The notes under the pieces are model-generated. The model did no database searches and was not told the DNA's origin. It worked only from the letters and a program-made list of their open reading frames with translations. From Dehalobacter sp. (GTDB lineage: Bacteria; Bacillota; Desulfitobacteriia; Desulfitobacteriales; Syntrophobotulaceae): DNA of 55,738 bases. The stretch lies in NCBI GenBank assembly GCA_023667845.1, contig JAMPIU010000018.1, forward strand, positions 1 through 55,738. The letters run 5' to 3'. Shown one piece after another: positions 24,645 through 31,616 of this stretch; position 1 is the first letter of the stretch, and the number at the start of each line of letters is the position of its first letter. A program made the position numbers and the translations under genes.

Positions 24645-25556
24645 TTGTTGTCAGAGGAGGGATTTCATCTGGAAAGAACAGATCGTATCATTGGAAGAGT
24701 GCTGCCGAATCAGGGAAACACGAACATGGAAGATCGGATTGCAACGGATTCGGATAAAACAAATCGGAATGAATCGGAGATAAAGATTCAGCCGACTGTT
24801 CAGCACGAAACAAATATTGAAGCCGGTGCTGTCTGCCCGCTCTGCGGAGACAGGGGAATCGTCCTGAATGGAGATACGGCGGTACCCTGTTCGTGTATGG
24901 AGAAAAAGAGGATTGTAAACAGCTTTAAATATGCACGTCTGTCCAGGGAACTAATGAACTGCCGTTTTGAAAAATTCAGCCTCGAATACTATCGGAACAC
25001 CCAGCAGGATCAGGAAGATTACCTGAATGCCCAAAAAGCACTGAAAGCCGCCAGGGAGTTTGTCAAAAATGTCCGGACAAATCCCCATGAAGTCGGGCTG
25101 CTCTTCACGGGCTCCGTCGGAAGCGGCAAAACGTTTCTGGCAGCTTCCATCGCGAATGAAATTCTGGAAAATAATCACAAGCTGCTCTTTTTGATTGTCC
25201 CGGACCTTTTGGATGAACTGCGCGCTACATTCAGTAATAAAAGTGAAAATACGGAATACGACTTGCTGGATATTGCCAGAACCGTACCGATTTTGATTCT
25301 CGATGACCTGGGTGCGCATAATTATACCGAATGGTCCCGCAACCGGATCTACTCCATCTTGAATTACCGGATGAACGAGCAGCTGCCGACTGTCATTACG
25401 ACCAATCTTGATTTTGATGAGATCGATCATTATCTGGGAGAACGAACCTGCTCCCGGCTTCTTCAGATGTGCAGGATTTTCCGCTTGTCTGCACCGCAGG
25501 ACATCCGGATGCAGAATTATTTAAAACGGGAAGGATTAAAAAAGGATAAAAAATAA
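24645..25556 (+). CDS. dnaC: DnaC/DnaI-type helicase-loader ATPase
   Basis: The 303-residue AAA+ ATPase has an acidic, variable N-terminus, a zinc-ribbon-like cysteine cluster (CPLCGDRG...PCSCMEKKR) near 64-85, Walker A GSVGSGKT at 156-163, Walker B ILILDDLGAH and sensor segment TVITTNLDFDE. Cys clusters before the AAA+ core are typical of DnaI, which loads DnaC helicase with DnaD and DnaB. TTG 24645 has GAAGGG at 24631-24636; a CTG at 24666 after GAGGAGGGA is an alternative. Context with the dnaD-like gene supports primosome assembly. Confidence 0.88.
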   Translation: MLSEEGFHLERTDRIIGRVLPNQGNTNMEDRIATDSDKTNRNESEIKIQPTVQHETNIEAGAVCPLCGDRGIVLNGDTAVPCSCMEKKRIVNSFKYARLSRELMNCRFEKFSLEYYRNTQQDQEDYLNAQKALKAAREFVKNVRTNPHEVGLLFTGSVGSGKTFLAASIANEILENNHKLLFLIVPDLLDELRATFSNKSENTEYDLLDIARTVPILILDDLGAHNYTEWSRNRIYSILNYRMNEQLPTVITTNLDFDEIDHYLGERTCSRLLQMCRIFRLSAPQDIRMQNYLKREGLKKDKK

Positions 25557-25643
25557 GCGTCCAATCAGAAAAAACGCTAAGATATTTTCCTAAGCTGTCT
25601 GCTTAAGGCGAATTTCCTCAAATCATAAGGATTTTTTGGGTAT

Positions 25644-25684
25644 AAACCTATGCATGTCCATGAAAAGCATGCATAGGTTTTCTA
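25644..25684 (+). terminator. Terminator after dnaC-like gene
   Basis: A perfect 13-bp stem (25644-25656 with 25668-25680) with an 11-nt loop runs into TTTCTATT. Confidence 0.85.
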
Positions 25685-25714
25685 TTAGAAATGGTTTTAT
25701 GGAGGTGCAGACAC

Positions 25715-26269
25715 TTGGCTAAATTCTTTATTATTAAGAGAAAGTATTTGTTTGTCGGAGGACTGGTCATATTGGTTGCTCTTATTGGCCTTATGGGCAG
25801 CTTGATCGGAAATACGGAGATCGTTTCCACTCCGGAACAAACAGAACCTGAGATTAAAATTGTAAGTATTGATTTTGATCCTCAAATTGTCATCCGGGAC
25901 ATCACTTACGGAGAGGAAATGTTTAAGGGAGTCCAGATACTACCGGCAAGTCATTTTAAAGTCTCTGCGATCATTCAAAACATGACCGAAAACACGATGA
26001 CCAATGTGCCGGTTGTCCTGACCATTCAGTCCCTGGAAGATAAAAATAAGCAGGTCAGCAAGGAAGGGATTATACCGACACTGGAACCCGGAGCAACAGC
26101 TAAAATTGCCTTTGAAAATATTGAAGCCTTAGGTGATGCAACCGGCAAGAGTGCGACGGCAGGCCAGCATGAGATGGTACTGGCAATCAAAGCCAATCTC
26201 GAAGGCGGTGCGTCTCAAAATACGGAAGCCAGGGTGGTCTTCAATGTTGATTCGTCGATAAAGTCCTGA
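25715..26269 (+). CDS. Membrane-anchored extracytoplasmic beta-domain protein
   Basis: The 184-residue protein has a basic start, one membrane helix (about 11-32) that acts as a signal anchor, and an exported region of about 145 residues. That region looks like an immunoglobulin/CARDB-like beta sandwich (FKVSAIIQNMTENTMTNVPVVL, ending in a VVFNVDSS strand). GGAGGTG at 25701-25707 fixes the TTG start at 25715. I do not recognise a specific family. It lies just upstream of the ANTAR operon but has a terminator after it. Confidence 0.7.
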   Translation: MAKFFIIKRKYLFVGGLVILVALIGLMGSLIGNTEIVSTPEQTEPEIKIVSIDFDPQIVIRDITYGEEMFKGVQILPASHFKVSAIIQNMTENTMTNVPVVLTIQSLEDKNKQVSKEGIIPTLEPGATAKIAFENIEALGDATGKSATAGQHEMVLAIKANLEGGASQNTEARVVFNVDSSIKS

Positions 26270-26349
26270 CTTTATCGAACCATGTAACCGTAGTAAAACG
26301 GAGTGTAAGGAAAAATCATTGCTTAGAACCTTATAAATATAGTATCATT

Positions 26350-26406
26350 AAGTGTCTGGTACCTTTTAATCAAAAAATTCTTGGTACGAAAGCACTTATT
26401 TTTTTG
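26350..26406 (+). terminator. Terminator before the ANTAR operon
   Basis: A two-part stem (AAGTG 26350-26354 with CACTT 26393-26397, and GTACC 26359-26363 with GGTAC 26383-26387) is followed by a run of seven T's. It lies only 60 bp before the ANTAR gene and could be the target of attenuation by that protein. Confidence 0.65.
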
Positions 26407-26465
26407 CTTGACCAAATAGTATAATAGAACTGTTGATCGATTTCTTGATGGAGTAAAGGGACTAA

Positions 26466-27032
26466 ATGAAAAGAGCCATACTGATTAGCCAGGAAAAACA
26501 AATCAATGAATTGAATGCCGTCCTGCCTTTGGCTAATTATCAGGCGATCGCGAGGACTGACAGTGGTATAGAGGCTCTGCGCATGGCGCAGCGGGTTGAG
26601 CCTGACCTGATCATCTGCGGAGGGGATATCCAGGGGATTTCCCCGCTTGATCTCGTTCAGAATCTCGTTCATGCCAATATTTGTCCGGTTATTTTCGTGC
26701 TTGATCAAAAGGATTATGTGAACCTGGATTTTGCGCTGAAAACCAATGTCCACCATATCATGACGGCTCCGCTCAGAGCGATAGATGTCGTCTCCGGGAT
26801 TGCCCAGGCTGAACACCGGTTTAACAGAGAAATAGAACAGCGCAAAGAAATGAATAAATTAAATGATGAGCTTAAAACAAGAAAACTGGTGTATCAGGCG
26901 ATTTTAATCCTGATTGCAGGCGGGATGGATGAAGAAACAGCCTATGCCTCGATTCGAACAGAAGCGATGACCTCAAGAAAAACAATTCGGGCAATCGCTG
27001 CCGATGTCGTAAAAGGAACGTGGAGACCTTGA
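26466..27032 (+). CDS. ANTAR-domain response regulator
   Basis: The 188-residue protein has a receiver-like N-terminal domain (1-120) that keeps the fold but has G-G-D where the phospho-acceptor loop should be (IICGGDIQG), so phosphorylation is doubtful. A coiled-coil linker and a C-terminal ANTAR RNA-binding domain follow (about 135-185; KLVYQAILILIAGGMDEETAYASIRTEAM pattern in part). ANTAR proteins bind paired hexaloop hairpins to prevent termination. GGAGTAAAGGG precedes the ATG. The next gene overlaps its stop, so the two are translationally coupled. Confidence 0.85.
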   Translation: MKRAILISQEKQINELNAVLPLANYQAIARTDSGIEALRMAQRVEPDLIICGGDIQGISPLDLVQNLVHANICPVIFVLDQKDYVNLDFALKTNVHHIMTAPLRAIDVVSGIAQAEHRFNREIEQRKEMNKLNDELKTRKLVYQAILILIAGGMDEETAYASIRTEAMTSRKTIRAIAADVVKGTWRP

Positions 27033-28033
27033 TAACAAAAAAACAATTTTTGATCCGGTTCATCGTTGGGAATATGCTGTTGTTCATCCTCTTAGGGCCT
27101 TTCATTGTCTTTTATGGTCCTTTTCATTCGTTGACGTATGTTACGGTCGGAACGATTCTGACGTCCCGCCATCCTCAGGTAGCGGATTTTTTTTTATCGG
27201 ATGAAAAAATTGCTGAAATTACCCAGAAATACGGAAATACGTCAGTTACCGTGGAACCTGTTATTCAGCATATTGACCATAAGATTGACGATGAAGAAAA
27301 CGGGATCAGGATAGAAAATATTGAAGGCAAATATTTTAAAGGCATCGTCATGCTCGTGCGTGACCCTCTTCAGATCGAAGTTGCCGTTACCAAAGAGATT
27401 GGCATAGCCGGACAGCGCTTATCAGAACTGGTCACTGCGGAGGGCGCAATAGCCGGTATGAATGCCGGCGGCTTTTATGATCCGAATTCGCAGGGGAACG
27501 GCGCTTATCCGGATGGGATCACCGTCAGGGACGGGCAGCTCATTCATGAAAATTTGAACGCGGCTAAAGGTGCGAATCTGATCGGTTTTAACAAGGAAGG
27601 AAAACTGATACTCCGGACAGTCTCTGCCCAGGAACTTTCCTCGGGGATTATCGGGGATCTTGGGATTCGGCATGCGGTCAGCTTCGAGCCAAACCTTATC
27701 CTGAACGGAGAACCACAGATTAAAGGCGACGGCGGCTGGGGACTCGCTCCCAGGACGGGAATCGGGCAAAAAGCCGACGGTACGGTTATTTTCGTTGTGA
27801 TAGACGGCAGACAGCCTGACTGGAGTATGGGAGCCACGCTGCGGGATCTGATGAATATATTTATTGAATATGGAGCCGAAAATGCAGCGAATCTTGACGG
27901 CGGTTCTTCAACGGAATTGTTCTATCAAGGTCAGATTGTCAATAAACTCTGGAACATCTACGGCGAACGCTATATGCCTACAGCTTTTGTGGTGATGCCG
28001 GGAAAGAAACCTAGAGGGGTGGGGCAAAATTGA
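27029..28033 (+). CDS. Phosphodiester glycosidase (NAGPA-like) domain protein
   Basis: The protein (334 residues from TTG 27029, or 337 from GTG 27020) has an N-terminal membrane anchor (about 8-30) and an exported NAGPA domain (PF09992) with the family segments GMNAGGFYDP, VVIDGRQPDWSMG and the terminal NLDGGSSTELFYQG. NAGPA-like proteins hydrolyse phosphodiester-linked sugars, and in Firmicutes are often cell-envelope or spore associated (YoaB/StyA-like roles are unproven). The TTG start overlaps the upstream TGA as TTGA, a typical coupling junction, and the next gene overlaps in the same way. Confidence 0.85.
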   Translation: MITKKQFLIRFIVGNMLLFILLGPFIVFYGPFHSLTYVTVGTILTSRHPQVADFFLSDEKIAEITQKYGNTSVTVEPVIQHIDHKIDDEENGIRIENIEGKYFKGIVMLVRDPLQIEVAVTKEIGIAGQRLSELVTAEGAIAGMNAGGFYDPNSQGNGAYPDGITVRDGQLIHENLNAAKGANLIGFNKEGKLILRTVSAQELSSGIIGDLGIRHAVSFEPNLILNGEPQIKGDGGWGLAPRTGIGQKADGTVIFVVIDGRQPDWSMGATLRDLMNIFIEYGAENAANLDGGSSTELFYQGQIVNKLWNIYGERYMPTAFVVMPGKKPRGVGQN

Positions 28034-29100
28034 AAAGACGATGGATCATCTGGCTGTTATTACCTTCCCTGGTATTACAGCTTGCTGTTTATGCGCTGCT
28101 GAACTGGCAAGCAAAACAGCTATTAAACCCTTCTTTGCATATTAATCAGGCGTATGTTCTGAAAACGGATCTTAGTCAGGCGTATGGCTTTGCGTTGTCT
28201 TACAATAAAAAGTTATTGGCCTATCAAGCGGGACGTTATCTTGAAGTCATTGATTTGACGACGAACACGAAGATCTTCTCAAAGTGCCCGGAAGAGGACG
28301 CAGCAAAGATCGCCGGCTTCGCTTGGCTTCCGGACCGGAACGGTATGGTCTATCTGATCAGGGAGCAGAACAAGAACGCCGTAACAAGCTTATATTCAGT
28401 GGATTTCAGCACAGGCTCTTCTAAATTGAACAGCTTTGAACCGATGCTGGACAGGGAATTAAGCCTTGCGGTCAATCAGGTGCTGCAAATTGAAATGTCG
28501 ACCTATACAAACAAGCTATTTATCTTGTTTAAGGATGACAATCAGACCCATCAGCTGATTACAATGGATATTATGAAGACCTTGAACAGGGTGAATCAGC
28601 AGGGAGAAGAAATCCTTAACATTGCGGTTTCCAATAAATTCGGCAGCATCTATGCAGAGAGCAGAATGGGGACGGACAAGGCAATTGATGTTTATCAGGC
28701 CGGCAGTAAGAACCCTATTTCTGTTGACCCTGAAGATACGCTGCTTGGCTGTCGTGACGACAAAATCTATGTTGGTAAAGTCAGCGGGAACATCCTTCAG
28801 GAGGTGACCGTTTATCAAGTACAGCCATCCGGCCCGGCGATGACGGAAGCCGTGGTCTGGCAAGGGGAGATTCCGTATGCGGAGACAGAAACAAAAATCA
28901 GCAATACGAATCAGGTTATAATCAAAAGCAAGGGACGCCTGGACGTCATTTCCGCTAACGGTAAACATCAATGGCTGAGATTACCGGATGTGTCCGCTAC
29001 AGAATCCAATGCGGTCATCATCTTAGCTCCAACGGGTGATTTGTACCTGGAGCTTTTGCCGGGAAACGAGAAGTCTGTTTATTACTGGAGGGAAGTATAG
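28030..29100 (+). CDS. Membrane-anchored beta-propeller-like protein
   Basis: The 356-residue protein starts with a signal-anchor helix (about 5-25) and continues with repeated short beta strands of the form D-L-T-T-N-T-K, FAWLPDRNGMVYL, YSVDFSTGS and DVYQAGSKN, as in WD40/TolB-like propellers. No catalytic motif is visible. The TTG start overlaps the stop of the NAGPA gene by the TTGA pattern, so the two products are made together and may act as a pair at the envelope. No specific family is recognised. Confidence 0.7.
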   Translation: MKRRWIIWLLLPSLVLQLAVYALLNWQAKQLLNPSLHINQAYVLKTDLSQAYGFALSYNKKLLAYQAGRYLEVIDLTTNTKIFSKCPEEDAAKIAGFAWLPDRNGMVYLIREQNKNAVTSLYSVDFSTGSSKLNSFEPMLDRELSLAVNQVLQIEMSTYTNKLFILFKDDNQTHQLITMDIMKTLNRVNQQGEEILNIAVSNKFGSIYAESRMGTDKAIDVYQAGSKNPISVDPEDTLLGCRDDKIYVGKVSGNILQEVTVYQVQPSGPAMTEAVVWQGEIPYAETETKISNTNQVIIKSKGRLDVISANGKHQWLRLPDVSATESNAVIILAPTGDLYLELLPGNEKSVYYWREV

Positions 29101-29138
29101 TCCATGCCGATTTTTAAAGTTAACGAGGTACTAGTCCA

Positions 29139-29837
29139 ATGATGGAGAATATGCCTGAAAAGGTCTTAAATGAATATAACCGGGCCCGCTTAAATGAAGA
29201 AGCCGTCAATATAGAAAAAGTATATTTTTATAAAACAGACAAACGCGTCAATCCACGGCAGGAAGAGCCGTTCCTGTTAACGCGCGGGGAACTTCCGGTG
29301 CTGGTGTCCGCGCCGCATGCGGTCAGGCATTACAGGCAGAAAAAGATCCTGATGTCGGATCAGTTCACCGGCTCGGTTGTCTTCCTGTTAAACAAATTGA
29401 CGGGATGCCATGCCATAGCAGCGACAAAGCTCTACGGCGGAGACCCGAATGCCGACGATCCCTGCATGTATAAAGACCGGATCGCCAGTTTCTGCCGTGA
29501 AAAGAAAGTAAAGGTCGTTCTGGACATTCATGGGGCTGCCCGGGAGAGAGATTTCGATGTGGACCTGGGCACAAATCAAAAGAAGAACCTGCTTGGCAAG
29601 GCGAACATTTTGGAAATCCTGGAACAAAACTTCCGGGATTTCGGCTTAGCCAGAGTTTCGACGGACTTTTTTGCCGCTTCCGGCGCGAATACCGTCTCCC
29701 ATTTTGTCTCACAAGAACTGGGAATTCCGGCAGTACAGATAGAGATCAACAAACATTACCGGGTTCCAGCTCAGAATGCCTCAGGGTTTCACCGTCTAAT
29801 GGGTGCCCTGGCGGAAAGTGTAAAACGACTGGCCTGA
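29139..29837 (+). CDS. N-formylglutamate amidohydrolase-like protein
   Basis: The 232-residue protein resembles the N-formylglutamate amidohydrolase (FGase, HutG-2) family, with SAPHAVRHYR near 62, LDIHGAARERDFDVDLGT in the centre and AVQIEINKHYR near the C-terminus. FGases release formate from N-formyl-glutamate in histidine breakdown, but no hut genes are nearby, so another N-formyl or amide substrate is likely. The start is ATG 29139; a second ATG follows at once. It begins 38 bp after the propeller gene and may share its operon. Confidence 0.78.
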   Translation: MMENMPEKVLNEYNRARLNEEAVNIEKVYFYKTDKRVNPRQEEPFLLTRGELPVLVSAPHAVRHYRQKKILMSDQFTGSVVFLLNKLTGCHAIAATKLYGGDPNADDPCMYKDRIASFCREKKVKVVLDIHGAARERDFDVDLGTNQKKNLLGKANILEILEQNFRDFGLARVSTDFFAASGANTVSHFVSQELGIPAVQIEINKHYRVPAQNASGFHRLMGALAESVKRLA

Positions 29838-29949
29838 ACGCGGCGAATGCGTACTTAAAATTTTCTGATCAGGAAATTAATAGCCAGGCACGATCCGTGA
29901 ATTAATGAGATAGAATAAACCAACAATTGATGTTGGGGAGGTATCTTAT

Positions 29950-30354
29950 ATGGTTCCGGGCACAAGCTCATTAACTCAGGATTTAGTCAGGGCTATCAAC
30001 GGAGAGTATAGCGCGATCGCCTGTTACGCCAAGCTGGCTGAAAAAGCGCCGAATCAGGAAATAAGAAAACAAATCCTGGAGATCCGCCAGGACGAGGTGC
30101 GGCATTATCACATATTTTCGCAGATATTTACTGAAATCACAGGGACAAAACCAAACCCTCAGATGACTGAAGAATGTCCTGCCGCTTACAGGGCGGCTCT
30201 AAAGTCTGCCTTTCAGGATGAGCAGCATACGGTTGATTTCTATCATAATGTGGCTGAAAAGACACAGGATCCTTTTATCAGGGAACAATTCAAAAGAGCA
30301 GCCGCCGATGAGCAAAACCATGCAGTCTGGTTCTTGTGGTTTTTAAAAGTCTAA
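29950..30354 (+). CDS. Ferritin-like/rubrerythrin-related protein
   Basis: The 134-residue four-helix protein has the di-iron pattern E-Y-x(11)...E-I-R-x-D-E-V-R-H-Y-H in its first half and DEQHTVDFYH and DEQNHAVWF in its second, i.e. two ExxH-type ligand pairs as in ferritin-like proteins. It lacks the rubredoxin domain of rubrerythrin. A role in peroxide or oxygen defence or metal handling is likely in an anaerobe. GGGGAGG precedes the ATG at 29950. The stop lies 7 bp from the convergent MscS gene. Confidence 0.85.
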   Translation: MVPGTSSLTQDLVRAINGEYSAIACYAKLAEKAPNQEIRKQILEIRQDEVRHYHIFSQIFTEITGTKPNPQMTEECPAAYRAALKSAFQDEQHTVDFYHNVAEKTQDPFIREQFKRAAADEQNHAVWFLWFLKV

Positions 30355-30361
30355 AGAAAGC

Positions 30362-31594
30362 TCACAGCCCCATATGCCGCAGATCGTAGCCGGTGGGGCT
30401 TTGATAAATCCGCAGCTCAAACTCCGGAACAATGGCCAGGATATGGTCAAAAATATCGGCCTGGACGGTTTCATAGCTTTCCCAGGATGTATCCTTGGTA
30501 AACGCATAGATTTCGATCGGAATCCCGTACTCGGTCACCGGAAGCTGACGTGCCATCCTGGTCATTTCCGGGTGGATCTCCGGGTGGTTTTCAAGATAGG
30601 TCTGAAGGTAGGCCCGAAACGTACCAATGTTCGTAAGTCTTCTGCCGTTTACGAGCTGAGCAGGATCAATGTTATGTTCCAGGTTGTATTTCTCAAGCTC
30701 CCGTTTTTTATTCTCGATATACTCAGAAAGATATCGGAATTCCTTGAACTTCGCCAGCATATCATCGGTGCAGAAACGGATGCTGGAACTGTCAATAAAA
30801 ATAGATCTCTTAATTCTTCTGCCGCCAGATTCCTGCATACCGCGCCAGTTTTTAAAGGAATCGGAGATCAGGGCATACGACGGAATTGTTGTAATCGTAT
30901 TATCAAAGTTTCTGACTTTGACGGTGTTCAGGGAAATGTCCGTAACGTCTCCGTCAGCGCCGTACTTGGGCATTTCTATCCAGTCACCGATCCTGAGCAT
31001 ATCATTGGAAGACAGCTGAATCCCCGCTACCAGACCTAGAAGAGAATCCTTGAAGATCAAGAGGATGATTGCCGTTACTGCTCCAATTCCGCTTAGCAGA
31101 AGGAGAGGGGAACGGTCAATCATCGTAGCAATCATCCAGATGCCGCCGATGAGCCAGACGACTATTTTCAGGGCCTGGACGATGCTGCGGATTGGTTTGA
31201 ACCGGGAAGCTTCAAAAGTCCGATAAATATCGTCAATCGCGTCAAGCAAAGCGAGCATGGCCAATGTGCCGGCCACAATGATGTAAATAATCGCTATTTT
31301 TTGAATGAAGCCGGAATATTCCGGGAACAGTCCGGCTACGGCGTAGATTACAATTGCCGGGATCATATGCGCCAGGCGTCTGAAGACTTTCCTGCCAAGA
31401 AGCTTATCATCCCAGAGGATTTTGTTGCGATGGATGTAGAAAGCAAGGATTCGCAGGAATACTTGCTTTGTAACGATGAAGGCCAAAATACTGACCAGCA
31501 GAACCATAACCACCGCTGCGGCATTCGCGATCAGGACTGCAGCCGTTTCTTCAATTCCTTTGTAAATCAGCCATTGGTCCAGATTGAATATCAT
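30362..31594 (-). CDS. MscS-family mechanosensitive channel (YbdG/MscM-like)
   Basis: The 410-residue protein has five predicted N-terminal helices (about 15-190), the pore-lining third helix region DSLLGLVAGIQLSSNDMLRIGDWI, the MscS beta domain with PKYGADGDVTDISLNTVKVRNFDNT, and a long cytoplasmic C-terminal cage. The layout is that of YbdG-type small channels that relieve osmotic downshock. ATG 31594 with AGAAGGTAG upstream is preferred over GTG 31600, which abuts that site. It lies 22 bp downstream of the UPF0182 gene on the same strand, so the two probably form an operon of envelope proteins. Confidence 0.9.
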   Translation of the reverse strand: MIFNLDQWLIYKGIEETAAVLIANAAAVVMVLLVSILAFIVTKQVFLRILAFYIHRNKILWDDKLLGRKVFRRLAHMIPAIVIYAVAGLFPEYSGFIQKIAIIYIIVAGTLAMLALLDAIDDIYRTFEASRFKPIRSIVQALKIVVWLIGGIWMIATMIDRSPLLLLSGIGAVTAIILLIFKDSLLGLVAGIQLSSNDMLRIGDWIEMPKYGADGDVTDISLNTVKVRNFDNTITTIPSYALISDSFKNWRGMQESGGRRIKRSIFIDSSSIRFCTDDMLAKFKEFRYLSEYIENKKRELEKYNLEHNIDPAQLVNGRRLTNIGTFRAYLQTYLENHPEIHPEMTRMARQLPVTEYGIPIEIYAFTKDTSWESYETVQADIFDHILAIVPEFELRIYQSPTGYDLRHMGL

Positions 31595-31616
31595 ACGCAC
31601 TACCTTCTGCTTAGAA

